Positions 6,845 to 13,350 of a stretch of 16,350 bases of DNA are shown one piece after another. The position numbers and the translations under genes are program-made. The notes below the pieces were generated by a model. The model saw nothing but the letters and a program-made list of their open reading frames with translations. It was not told the origin of the DNA and ran no database searches. This stretch comes from Acholeplasmatales bacterium (GTDB taxonomy: Bacteria > Bacillota_I > Bacilli_A > Acholeplasmatales > Anaeroplasmataceae), in NCBI GenBank assembly GCA_024681175.1, contig JAILBI010000196.1, positions 1 to 16,350 of the forward strand, read 5' to 3'. Every line of letters begins with the position of its first letter. Position 1 is the first letter of the stretch.

Positions 6845-7738
6845 ATGAATATTATTGAAATTGAGCATTTAAATAAAAGCTTTGGAGATTTAAAGGCTGT
6901 TAATGATATCACATTTAGAGTAAAGAAGGGGGAATTCTTTTCCTTCTTAGGTGTAAATGGAGCTGGTAAATCAACTACTATATCTATTATGTCAGGAACA
7001 TTAACAAAAGATAGTGGTAAAGTTGTTATTAATGGATTTGATGTAGAAACTGATATTAAAAAGATAACAGGTACAATTGGAGTAGTATTCCAATTTTCAC
7101 ATTTAGATTCAGTTTTAACAACATATGATAATTTAAGAAGTAGAGCAGCACTATATAATATTACGGGTGCTAAATTTAAGGAAAGATTAGAATATTTGAC
7201 TAACCTACTTGAATTAAAGGATATATTAAAAAGACCTATTGGTAAATTATCTGGTGGTCAAAGAAGACGTGTTGATATTGCAAGAGCGTTAATTCATGAA
7301 CCAGAAATACTAATATTAGATGAACCAACAACAGGACTTGATCCTCAAACAAGAAAAATGATTTGGAAGGTTATAAATAAAATGAGAATTGAAAAAGGCT
7401 TAACAGTCTTTTTAACAACTCATTATATGGAAGAAGCCGCCGAAAGTGATTATGTTGTTATATTAAATAAAGGACAAATCGCGGCTGAGGGCACTCCTCA
7501 TGATTTAAAGGATAAATATAGCTCAGACTATATTACATTTTATAATACAGAAGAAATAGAAGACTTTGGTTATCCATTTGAAAAGGTGGCTAATGGCTAT
7601 AGAATTCAAATACCATCTACAGAGGTAGCGACAGAATTAGTTAAGAATCATCCTGATAAATTTAAGGATTATGAAATTACTAAAGGTAAAATGGATGATG
7701 TATTCTTAGCTGTAACTGGCCATACATTGGAGGATTAA
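6845..7738 (+). CDS. ABC transporter ATP-binding protein, DrrA-like multidrug exporter type
   Basis: ATPase subunit of an ABC-2 type exporter, acting at the inner face of the membrane with the permease encoded next. It is 297 aa. Walker A is GVNGAGKST (36-44), the Q-loop glutamine is Q83, the signature is LSGGQRRRV (135-143), Walker B is ILILDEPT (155-162, catalytic E160), and the H-loop histidine is H193 in LTTHYMEEAA. After about residue 225 comes the C-terminal extension common in DrrA/NodI-type subunits, ending MDDVFLAVTGHTLED. The frame is open about 55 codons further upstream, but the ATG at 6845 is preceded by AGGAGAGGA and starts the conserved sequence. The stop is two bases before the permease start, so the two genes are translationally close. 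The substrate (drug, peptide, lipid or polymer) cannot be told. Confidence 0.92.
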   Translation: MNIIEIEHLNKSFGDLKAVNDITFRVKKGEFFSFLGVNGAGKSTTISIMSGTLTKDSGKVVINGFDVETDIKKITGTIGVVFQFSHLDSVLTTYDNLRSRAALYNITGAKFKERLEYLTNLLELKDILKRPIGKLSGGQRRRVDIARALIHEPEILILDEPTTGLDPQTRKMIWKVINKMRIEKGLTVFLTTHYMEEAAESDYVVILNKGQIAAEGTPHDLKDKYSSDYITFYNTEEIEDFGYPFEKVANGYRIQIPSTEVATELVKNHPDKFKDYEITKGKMDDVFLAVTGHTLED

Positions 7739-7740
7739 TC

Positions 7741-8640
7741 ATGGTTATATTATTTGAATTAGTTAAAAGAAATTTAAAATTATATTTTAAGGATAGAGGA
7801 TTATTCTTTTCATCATTAATTACACCACTTATTTTACTTGTTTTATATGCCACATTTTTAGCAAAGGTATATAAGGATTCATTTATATCTAATATTCCAG
7901 ATGGTGTAAATGTTAGTGAGACAATTATTAATTCAGTAGTTGCTGGTCAATTAATATCAAGCTTACTTGCAGTATCTTGTGTAACAATTGCCTTTTGTTC
8001 GAATCTAATTATGATTACAGATAAAGCAAATGAAAGAATATATGATTTAACAGTTACACCTGTTAAAAAAACTACATTATCCCTAGCTTATTATATTTCA
8101 AGTGCTCTTAGTACATTAATTATTACCTTATCAACACTTGGTGTATGCTTTATTTATTTAGCTACTCAAGGCTTTTATATGTCAGGCTTAGAAGTGTTTA
8201 AAACTATTTTAGATGTTATATTATTAACTTTATTTGGAACAAGCCTTTCATGTGTTATAGGTCATTTTTGTAAAACAAATGGTGCCGCATCCGCAATTGG
8301 AACTTTAGTAAGTTCAATTTATGGGTTTATATCAGGTGCTTATATGCCATTATCTCAATTTAATAAAGGCCTTCAACATGTAATAAGCTTCCTACCTGGC
8401 ACATATGGTACAAGTTTAATTAAGGCACATATGATTTCTGGTTCATTAAGAGAATTAGAAGGGATTGGGGCAAGCCAACAAATGATAGATGGCATTGCTG
8501 AATCAATAGATTCAAGATATTATTTTTTTGATAATTTAGTTGGTGAAGGCGCTAAATATATCGTAATGATTTTATCTATAGTTATATTCACTTCAATATT
8601 TGTTTTATTAAATATTCTCCAAAATATGAAAAAGAAATAA
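7741..8640 (+). CDS. ABC-2 type transporter permease
   Basis: Membrane partner of the preceding ATPase, 299 aa, the usual length for an ABC2_membrane permease. The N-terminus LVKRNLKLYFKDRGLFFSSLITPLILLVLYATFL has the amphipathic start followed by membrane segment 1 that typifies DrrB/YadH-like proteins. Further hydrophobic segments lie at about 65-90, 110-135, 150-172, 178-205 and 272-292, six in all. A loop with VTPVKKTTLSLAYY precedes segment 3. YMPLSQFNKGLQHVISFLPGTYGTSL (about residues 201-226) matches the conserved stretch before the last large loop. A GGAGG inside the end of the ATPase gene serves as ribosome binding site. The gene is followed by a terminator, so this is a two-gene exporter operon. 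Confidence 0.9.
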   Translation: MVILFELVKRNLKLYFKDRGLFFSSLITPLILLVLYATFLAKVYKDSFISNIPDGVNVSETIINSVVAGQLISSLLAVSCVTIAFCSNLIMITDKANERIYDLTVTPVKKTTLSLAYYISSALSTLIITLSTLGVCFIYLATQGFYMSGLEVFKTILDVILLTLFGTSLSCVIGHFCKTNGAASAIGTLVSSIYGFISGAYMPLSQFNKGLQHVISFLPGTYGTSLIKAHMISGSLRELEGIGASQQMIDGIAESIDSRYYFFDNLVGEGAKYIVMILSIVIFTSIFVLLNILQNMKKK

Positions 8641-8696
8641 AGCCTCATTGAGTACTAAATCGTAGAATTGATTAAAAAAAAATAGGATGAAAATGC

Positions 8697-8740
8697 GTGA
8701 TTTTAGCTAATTCATGGCTAGAATCACCTTTTTTCTTTTT
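8697..8740 (+). terminator. Terminator of the ABC exporter operon
   Basis: An 11-bp stem, GTGATTTTAGC (8697-8707) with GCTAGAATCAC (8717-8727), has one T-G wobble and a 9-base loop, followed by CTTTTTTCTTTTT. Confidence 0.82.
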
Positions 8741-8834
8741 ATATGACTGGCGGATTTCAAAGATACATGTTGAGACGATATTTATTTTTAAGATAAAAGA
8801 ATTAAAGAAATATATTTAAAAACAAGGCTAGTTT

Positions 8835-8843
8835 TGGTAGAAT
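8835..8843 (+). promoter_or_regulatory. Extended -10 promoter of the DUF1275 gene
   Basis: TGGTAGAAT provides a near-consensus -10 (8838-8843) with an upstream TG; TTTAAA at 8815-8820 is a weak -35 with 17-bp spacing. It lies about 40 bases before the start codon. Confidence 0.5.
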
Positions 8844-8883
8844 AGAAATGCTTTATTTATCTAAGTTAGAGAAGGTGTTTTAG

Positions 8884-9585
8884 ATGGATAAAAAAGTATT
8901 GTTATTATGGATGTGTATATTAACATGTCTTGCTGGTGCTATTAACGCAATAGCGATATTTGGATATGATGGAACTACAGTATCTCATATTACAGGATTA
9001 GTATCTAAGGTAGCTATTAATTTATCAAATGGTGACTTTAGTGGACTATGGGATGTATTAAGAATAATATTAGCATTCTTTTTAGGTGCTATAATATCAG
9101 GCTTTGTCACAGGTGAAAGAGCATTTTATTTACATAAAAGATATGGCTTTATCATCATAGCTATTGGTGTATTAATCGTCGTTCCTTATTTTTTAAATGT
9201 AAAATATAGTGTTTTATTATTTTCTTTCATTATGGGTCTTCAAAATGGTATGGTAGTATCATTTAAAGGTGTTGTAGTAAGAATGACACATATGTCTGGT
9301 AATATAACAGATTTAGGTGTTTACCTTGGATATAAGCTAAGAGGAAACAAAAATGAAAAATATATAACAGGATTAATTCCTTTTATTGCGATAGTAAGCT
9401 TTATTTTAGGTGGAGTTATTGGTGTATTACTTTATGGGGCAATTCATAATGTAATATTCTTTATTACATCGGGTATTTATATTGCATTAGGTGGAATCTA
9501 TTTCATTTTAAGATATAGATGTAAAGATAAAGACTTTAATGGAATTCCTGATGAATTAGAAAAAGAAGAAGTAAAAAATGAATAA
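8884..9585 (+). CDS. YoaK/DUF1275-family membrane protein with EF-hand-like C-terminal tail
   Basis: A 233-aa integral membrane protein of the DUF1275 (YoaK) family, whose function is not established. The family's two half-repeats are visible: GAINAIAIFGYDGTTVSHITG (18-38) and GLQNGMVVSFKGVVVRMTHMSGNITDLG (118-145). Both carry the T/SHxTG or HMSGN block; in the first half the usual GxxDA has N21 in place of Asp. About six membrane segments can be drawn (about 6-27, 57-77, 87-104, 108-126, 163-186, 189-208). After the last segment a basic RYRCK leads into DKDFNGIPDELE (215-226), which fits a 12-residue EF-hand calcium loop (D1, D3, N5, G6, D9, E12). By the positive-inside rule this tail is probably cytoplasmic. 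An AAGGTG ribosome binding site precedes the ATG. It is a single-gene unit ending in a terminator. Confidence 0.85.
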   Translation: MDKKVLLLWMCILTCLAGAINAIAIFGYDGTTVSHITGLVSKVAINLSNGDFSGLWDVLRIILAFFLGAIISGFVTGERAFYLHKRYGFIIIAIGVLIVVPYFLNVKYSVLLFSFIMGLQNGMVVSFKGVVVRMTHMSGNITDLGVYLGYKLRGNKNEKYITGLIPFIAIVSFILGGVIGVLLYGAIHNVIFFITSGIYIALGGIYFILRYRCKDKDFNGIPDELEKEEVKNE

Positions 9586-9627
9586 GAAAAATGACCAGCG
9601 AATTAAATCACTGGTCAATTTTTTTAT
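9586..9627. terminator. Bidirectional terminator between the DUF1275 and flavoprotein genes
   Basis: TGACCAG (9592-9598) pairs with CTGGTCA (9611-9617), preceded by an A run and followed by a T run. It sits exactly between the plus-strand stop at 9585 and the minus-strand stop at 9628. Confidence 0.82.
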
Positions 9628-10173
9628 TTAGTTATTTATAATATTACAAAATTCAATTATTTCATTAATTTTATTATCTAAATCTTCTTTATATTCAATT
9701 GATGTAAAACCAATTCTTGAAACTGACTCAATTTCAAGGTGACCATGGAAGTGTTCAATACTTGATATTATTCTTTCACATTCCTTCATATTTGGGCCTG
9801 TACGTAATGCAATAGTATATCCTTTTTTACCTTTAGATAATTTGGCATGTGGTTCATGAGTATTACACCATGGAGTACATCTATCTATAAATACTTTAAA
9901 TTGGCCTGGAATATCAGCCCAATATGATGGTGATACTGAAACTATTTTATCTGCCCATTCATATTCAGCTATAAGCTTATTAACATCATCTTCTTGAAAG
10001 CATTTGGCACTTTTATGACACTTACGACATCCTTTGCATAATTTAATGTCGTAATCATCTATACATACTTTCTTAATTATATTAGAAGAAGAAAGATTAT
10101 CTGATACAACATCAACAATTCTTTGGGTTGCCCCATCTCTAACAGGACTACAATTGATAACTAGAATTTTCAT
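9628..10173 (-). CDS. Iron-sulfur flavoprotein / NADPH-dependent FMN reductase family
   Basis: A soluble flavodoxin-fold oxidoreductase, 181 aa. It begins MKILVINCSPVRDGATQRIV, the FMN-phosphate-binding loop of the family (usually GSPRxxGxT). SPSYWADIPGQFKVFIDR (81-98) is the typical second flavin-contact block. Between them lie C46, C49, C52 and C58 in CX2CX2CX5C spacing. This is the compact motif that binds a [4Fe-4S] cluster in archaeal and clostridial iron-sulfur flavoproteins (Isf), and the residue numbers nearly coincide with those described for Methanosarcina Isf. Related family members with this cysteine pattern may lack a cluster, so cluster binding is inferred. AGGAGG precedes the ATG. 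It is monocistronic, with its own promoter and a shared terminator. It suggests anaerobic or microaerobic redox chemistry, such as quinone, oxygen or peroxide reduction. Confidence 0.83.
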   Translation of the reverse strand: MKILVINCSPVRDGATQRIVDVVSDNLSSSNIIKKVCIDDYDIKLCKGCRKCHKSAKCFQEDDVNKLIAEYEWADKIVSVSPSYWADIPGQFKVFIDRCTPWCNTHEPHAKLSKGKKGYTIALRTGPNMKECERIISSIEHFHGHLEIESVSRIGFTSIEYKEDLDNKINEIIEFCNIINN

Positions 10174-10204
10174 TACTTACCTCCTAAAAAAGCGTATTTC
10201 ACCA

Positions 10205-10234
10205 ATTGTATCATATTTTGATTGATTTGAACAA
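10205..10234 (-). promoter_or_regulatory. Promoter of the flavoprotein gene
   Basis: On the minus strand TTGTTC (10234-10229) and TACAAT (10210-10205) are 18 bp apart, and a TG one base before the -10 gives an extended -10. The -10 lies about 31 bases before the ATG. Confidence 0.6.
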
Positions 10235-10287
10235 GGGAATTGTGGTTGATTGTTATTTTTATATTGTGGTGTGTGGTCAAAAGATTA

Positions 10288-10350
10288 AAAATCTTTGCTA
10301 CTATTTTCAAAATCTTTGCTACTATTTTAGAAATTATTGCTACTTTTTAT
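10288..10350. repeat. Three tandem copies of a 21-bp repeat
   Basis: Units begin at 10288, 10309 and 10330. The first two match over 20 of 21 bases, with core TTTGCTACTATTTT; the third is decayed (ATTGCTACTTTTTA). The period equals two helical turns. The first unit also overlaps a hairpin, AAAGATT/AATCTTT (10280-10296). On the minus strand the array lies 55-115 bases upstream of the flavoprotein -35, where activator or repressor sites could be. An iteron or recombinase-binding role is also possible. Confidence 0.75.
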
Positions 10351-10405
10351 AGTAAAAAGCAGTAAAAATGTTGCAAAGTATTGAAAAATAATAAAGTCAG
10401 GTTTC

Positions 10406-10429
10406 AAACGGTGACAAAAAAGACCGTTT
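10406..10429. repeat. Inverted repeat AAACGGT-N10-ACCGTTT
   Basis: A perfect 7-bp inverted repeat (10406-10412 and 10423-10429) with an A-rich 10-base loop, in the gene-poor stretch. No T run follows directly, so it may be an operator or RNA hairpin. Nothing else identifies it. Confidence 0.5.
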
Positions 10430-10431
10430 AT

Positions 10432-10471
10432 AAAAACAAAAAGAGCCACTCAAAATTTGGGTTGCTTTATT
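10432..10471 (-). terminator. Minus-strand terminator downstream of the tRNA 3' fragment
   Basis: ACTCAAA and TTTGGGT (within 10448-10463) form a stem extended outward by AGC/GCT, with one mismatch. On the minus strand it is followed by CTTTTTGTTTTT, a good U tract; on the plus strand there is none. It lies just after the CCA end of the minus-strand tRNA fragment, as the natural terminator of that tRNA would. Confidence 0.6.
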
Positions 10472-10478
10472 GCTTAAC

Positions 10479-10524
10479 TGGCGTCCACGACCTGATTCGA
10501 ACAGGCGATTTTCTTATGCGGCAG
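10479..10524 (-). pseudogene. tRNA 3'-half fragment with T arm, acceptor 3' strand and CCA
   Basis: On the minus strand a T arm GCCTG-TTCGAAT-CAGGT (10506-10490) is followed by a seven-base acceptor 3' strand CGTGGAC, discriminator G and CCA (10481-10479). A five-base variable loop AAATC and part of an anticodon arm precede it. The matching acceptor 5' strand (GTCCACG) and a D arm are absent from the roughly 100 bases upstream on that strand, so this is the 3' half of a tRNA with similarity ending near the anticodon loop. The identity cannot be fixed. Such halves are left when a mobile element inserts into a tRNA gene, but other rearrangements could do the same. A plus-strand frame across it (about 10381-10587) is probably not a gene. 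Confidence 0.65.
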
Positions 10525-10610
10525 TTTCATCCCATAAAATTCTTACGTTTTTTATCCGTTTTCACGAATAATGTGGGATACAACTAAAAATCATAACTAA
10601 ATAATGTCTA

Positions 10611-10642
10611 AGGCTCCTTAATTAATTAAGGAGCTTTTTTTC
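10611..10642 (+). terminator. Strong plus-strand terminator with no recognised gene before it
   Basis: An 11-bp perfect stem, GCTCCTTAATT (10613-10623) with AATTAAGGAGC (10624-10634), is followed by seven T residues. The T run is only on the plus-strand side. No plus-strand gene is recognised between 9586 and here, so it either insulates the following regulator gene or ends an unseen small transcript. Confidence 0.85.
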
Positions 10643-10710
10643 TATATTTATTAAATCAATAATATGATAAAATAATAAAAGAGTTAATTCTATTATTAAA
10701 GAGGTGCAAT

Positions 10711-11388
10711 ATGGAATATAAAATATTATTAGTTGATGATGATAATGATTTAAGTTTCATAATTAGTGAATCATTATCTAAATATGGATATAAAGTTACT
10801 CATGCATCTAATGCAGAAGATGCTTTTAATATATTAGAGAATAATACATTTCATATTATCATATTGGATATTAATTTGCCTGATTTATCAGGCTTTTCAA
10901 TTTGTGAAGAGATAAGAAAAATGTCTAAGGTTCCTATTATATTTGCTAGTGCTAGAAGTAGTGTTACTGATAAGATTGATGGACTAGATATTGGTGGAGA
11001 TTTTTATTTATCAAAGCCATATTCTATTAAGGAATTATTATCTACTATTAATGCTTTAATTAGAAGATGCTATAACATCGAAGATGAAATAATTAAATTT
11101 GGAAATATATCTATTAATATTGGTTCAAGAATTGTTACTAAAAATAATAAAAATATATCATTATCTTTAAAAGAATTTGATTTATTATTATATTTAGCAA
11201 ATAACAAGAATAAAGCTATTAATAAAGACACTTTATTAGCCGATGTTTGGGGGGCATTTAATAATGTTGAGGCACAAACATTAACTGTTCATATAAGGTG
11301 GTTAAGAGAAAAATTAGAAGATGATCCAACAAATCCTAATTTTATCAAAACAGTTAGAGGTGTTGGATATATGCTTGATGTAAAATAA
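10711..11388 (+). CDS. OmpR/PhoB-family response regulator
   Basis: A cytoplasmic transcription factor activated by phosphorylation, 225 aa. The receiver domain (about 1-115) has acidic residues D9-D11, phosphoacceptor D53 in ILDINLP, the switch S80 in FASAR, and K102 in YLSKPY. The usual GADDY is GGDFY here. The winged-helix DNA-binding domain (about 127-225) contains SLKEFDLLLYLANNKNKAINKDTLL, the recognition segment QTLTVHIRWLREKLEDDP, and the wing TVRGVGYMLD. GAGGTG precedes the ATG, and a TG-TAAAAT extended -10-like sequence lies at 10665-10673. Ten bases separate it from the kinase gene. It heads a regulator-kinase-ATPase-permease cassette, so it probably controls the ABC genes, and direct repeats upstream of those fit this regulator family. 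Confidence 0.93.
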   Translation: MEYKILLVDDDNDLSFIISESLSKYGYKVTHASNAEDAFNILENNTFHIIILDINLPDLSGFSICEEIRKMSKVPIIFASARSSVTDKIDGLDIGGDFYLSKPYSIKELLSTINALIRRCYNIEDEIIKFGNISINIGSRIVTKNNKNISLSLKEFDLLLYLANNKNKAINKDTLLADVWGAFNNVEAQTLTVHIRWLREKLEDDPTNPNFIKTVRGVGYMLDVK

Positions 11389-11397
11389 GAGGTTGTT

Positions 11398-12528
11398 ATG
11401 AAAAAAAGAATATTTTTTATATCATTATTTTTTATTTTAATAATTAGTATTATTACAGTAGTTGGATGTGTTTTAGGCTATCGTAACACTAGTGATTTAT
11501 TAAAGGAAGAACAATTAGTAAATATTAATGAAATTAACCAATTAATTAACAATGGTAAATTAAATGAAGCTAAAGTTAAATTAAATGAATTAGATTTATA
11601 TTTAAGAAATATATCTAATGAATTTAACCCTAAATATTTAATTATAATTGGTAGTTTAGCTATACTATTTATAGTATTAGTTTTCTTATATATTTATTTT
11701 TCAATCTTAAGACCATTTGATAAATTAAAATCATTTGCCAATGAAATAGCTTTAGGTAATTTTGATATTCCTCTTAATTACGATAGAAGTAATTATTTTG
11801 GTAAATTTACTTGGGCTTTTGATAGTATGAGAACAGAAATTACTAAAGCAAGAAAATGTGAAACTGAGGCTATTGAAAACAATAAAACTATAATTGCAAG
11901 TTTAAGTCATGATATTAAAACACCTATAGCATCTATTAATGCATATGCGGAAGCGTTAGAGGCTAATATAGATAGTTCTTATGAGGATAGAGTAAAATAT
12001 TTAAATGTTATTATGAGAAAATCACAAGAGGTTAAGAAATTAACTGATGATTTATTTTTGCATTCTGTATCTGATATGGATAAGATATCATTTATTGATG
12101 AAAAATTAGATTTGAATGAAATTATTGTTAATAGTATTAAAGATTTTAAGGGTAATAATGTTATTAATTTAGAAAATGAAATTAAGGATTGTTTTATTAT
12201 TGGTGATAAAATGAGAACTTATCAAATTTTTGAAAATATTATTAACAATTCTATAAAATATGCAAATACTAATATTGATATTAATATGGATTCAAATGAT
12301 GAATATTATATTGTTAATATTAAAGATTATGGACCTGGTATTTCTGATTCTGATATGCCATTTATTTTTGAAAAGTTTTATAGAGGAAAAAATGCAACTG
12401 GAAAGAATGGTACAGGATTAGGATTATATATAGTTAAATATATGATTAATAAGATGGACGGCAAGGTTGAATTAGAATCTAAAGATGGATTAAATGTGAA
12501 ATTATTTTTCAAAAAAATTATTTCTTAA
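11398..12528 (+). CDS. Membrane sensor histidine kinase
   Basis: Sensor partner of the preceding response regulator, 376 aa. Membrane segments lie at about 5-27 and 81-103, enclosing a short extracellular part of about 50 residues rich in N, E, K and L that is probably helical (LNEAKVKLNELDLYL). HAMP-like sequence follows from about 104. The phosphoacceptor is H171 in SLSHDIKTP, followed by the dimerisation helices. The ATPase domain shows the N box ENIINNSIKYA, the G1 box DYGPGI, the F box FIFEKFYRG and the G2 box GTGLGLYI. The small sensor loop is larger than the nearly absent loop of BceS-type kinases but too small for a known ligand-binding fold. In such cassettes the transporter can take part in sensing. 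A GAGGTTGTT ribosome binding site precedes the start. Confidence 0.93.
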   Translation: MKKRIFFISLFFILIISIITVVGCVLGYRNTSDLLKEEQLVNINEINQLINNGKLNEAKVKLNELDLYLRNISNEFNPKYLIIIGSLAILFIVLVFLYIYFSILRPFDKLKSFANEIALGNFDIPLNYDRSNYFGKFTWAFDSMRTEITKARKCETEAIENNKTIIASLSHDIKTPIASINAYAEALEANIDSSYEDRVKYLNVIMRKSQEVKKLTDDLFLHSVSDMDKISFIDEKLDLNEIIVNSIKDFKGNNVINLENEIKDCFIIGDKMRTYQIFENIINNSIKYANTNIDINMDSNDEYYIVNIKDYGPGISDSDMPFIFEKFYRGKNATGKNGTGLGLYIVKYMINKMDGKVELESKDGLNVKLFFKKIIS

Positions 12529-12557
12529 TGTTTTCTTAATAATTCATATCCTATAAT
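12521..12557 (+). promoter_or_regulatory. Promoter of the ABC genes with direct repeats matching an OmpR-type operator
   Basis: TATAAT (12552-12557) lies 24 bases before the ATPase start. The -35 position (12529-12534, TGTTTT) is poor, as expected for an activated promoter. Two identical nonamers TTTCTTAAT start at 12521 and 12532, exactly 11 bp apart, and a weaker TTCATAT follows at 12543. Direct repeats one helical turn apart over the -35 are typical of OmpR/PhoB-family activator sites. The first copy includes the kinase stop codon. Confidence 0.68.
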
Positions 12558-12580
12558 TTGGTTGAAATGAGGGAAGAAAT

Positions 12581-13342
12581 ATGGAAAATAAAATTATTGA
12601 ATGCAAAAATGTTTCAAAAAGCTTTGCCCATAATGGTGGACAAATCCATGTATTATCAAATATTAATCTAGATATTTATCAAAATGATTTCACAGTAATA
12701 ATGGGAACAAGTGGTAGTGGTAAATCTACATTATTATATGCAATTAGTGGAATGGATAAGGCAACATCTGGATCTGTCTTATATAATGGAAAAGATATTA
12801 ACAATATGAAAGAAAAGGAATTAACAAATCTTAGACATAAGGACTTTGGTTTTGTTTTTCAACAAATGCATTTAGTTAGTAATTTATCATTATATGAAAA
12901 TGTATGTATTTCTGGTTATTTAAATAAGGATGTTAAAGCAACTGATGTTAAAGAATATGCAGATAGTTTATTTGAAAGAATGGGTATAAATGATGTTAAA
13001 ACACATCTTCCTAGTCAAGTTAGTGGTGGTCAACAACAGCGTTGTGCTATAGCTAGAGCTGTAATAAATAAACCTAGCGTTATATTCGCAGATGAACCAA
13101 CAGGTGCTTTAAATAAAAGAAATTCTATAGATGTATTAGATTTATTATCTAGTTTAAATAATGATGGTCAAGCAATCGTAATGGTTACTCATGATATTAG
13201 AGGCGCTATTAGAGCAGATAGAATTTTATATTTAAGCGATGGAAATATAGTTGGTGAATTAAGATTAAATAAATATAAAAAGGAAGATGAAAAATCTCGT
13301 GAAGCGCAAATAAATGCATGGCTTAATAGCTTAGAATGGTAG
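12581..13342 (+). CDS. ABC transporter ATP-binding protein (MacB/LolD/BceA type)
   Basis: ATPase subunit energising the FtsX-type permease encoded next; 253 aa. Walker A is GTSGSGKST (42-50), the Q loop is VFQQ (92-95), the signature is VSGGQQQR (147-154), Walker B is VIFADEPTGALN (167-178), and the H loop is H204 in VTHDIRGA. The ADEPTGAL form is characteristic of the MacB/LolD subfamily, which works in mechanotransmission or peptide detoxification rather than classical substrate import. The last 25 residues (EKSREAQINAWLNSLEW) are a short extension I do not recognise. A GAGGGAAG-like ribosome binding site precedes the ATG. Its stop is eight bases before the preferred permease start. Confidence 0.93.
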   Translation: MENKIIECKNVSKSFAHNGGQIHVLSNINLDIYQNDFTVIMGTSGSGKSTLLYAISGMDKATSGSVLYNGKDINNMKEKELTNLRHKDFGFVFQQMHLVSNLSLYENVCISGYLNKDVKATDVKEYADSLFERMGINDVKTHLPSQVSGGQQQRCAIARAVINKPSVIFADEPTGALNKRNSIDVLDLLSSLNNDGQAIVMVTHDIRGAIRADRILYLSDGNIVGELRLNKYKKEDEKSREAQINAWLNSLEW

Positions 13343-13350
13343 GTGTTAAT

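Noticed and set aside
10288..10350. CRISPR array
   Set aside because: The units are only 21 bp, directly abutting with no spacers, and no cas gene is present.
10381..10587. Plus-strand open frame of 68 codons starting with TTG
   Set aside because: It runs antisense through the tRNA 3' fragment and its terminator; the protein-like part (DLIRTGDFLMRQ) is the translation of the tRNA complement. There is no ribosome binding site.
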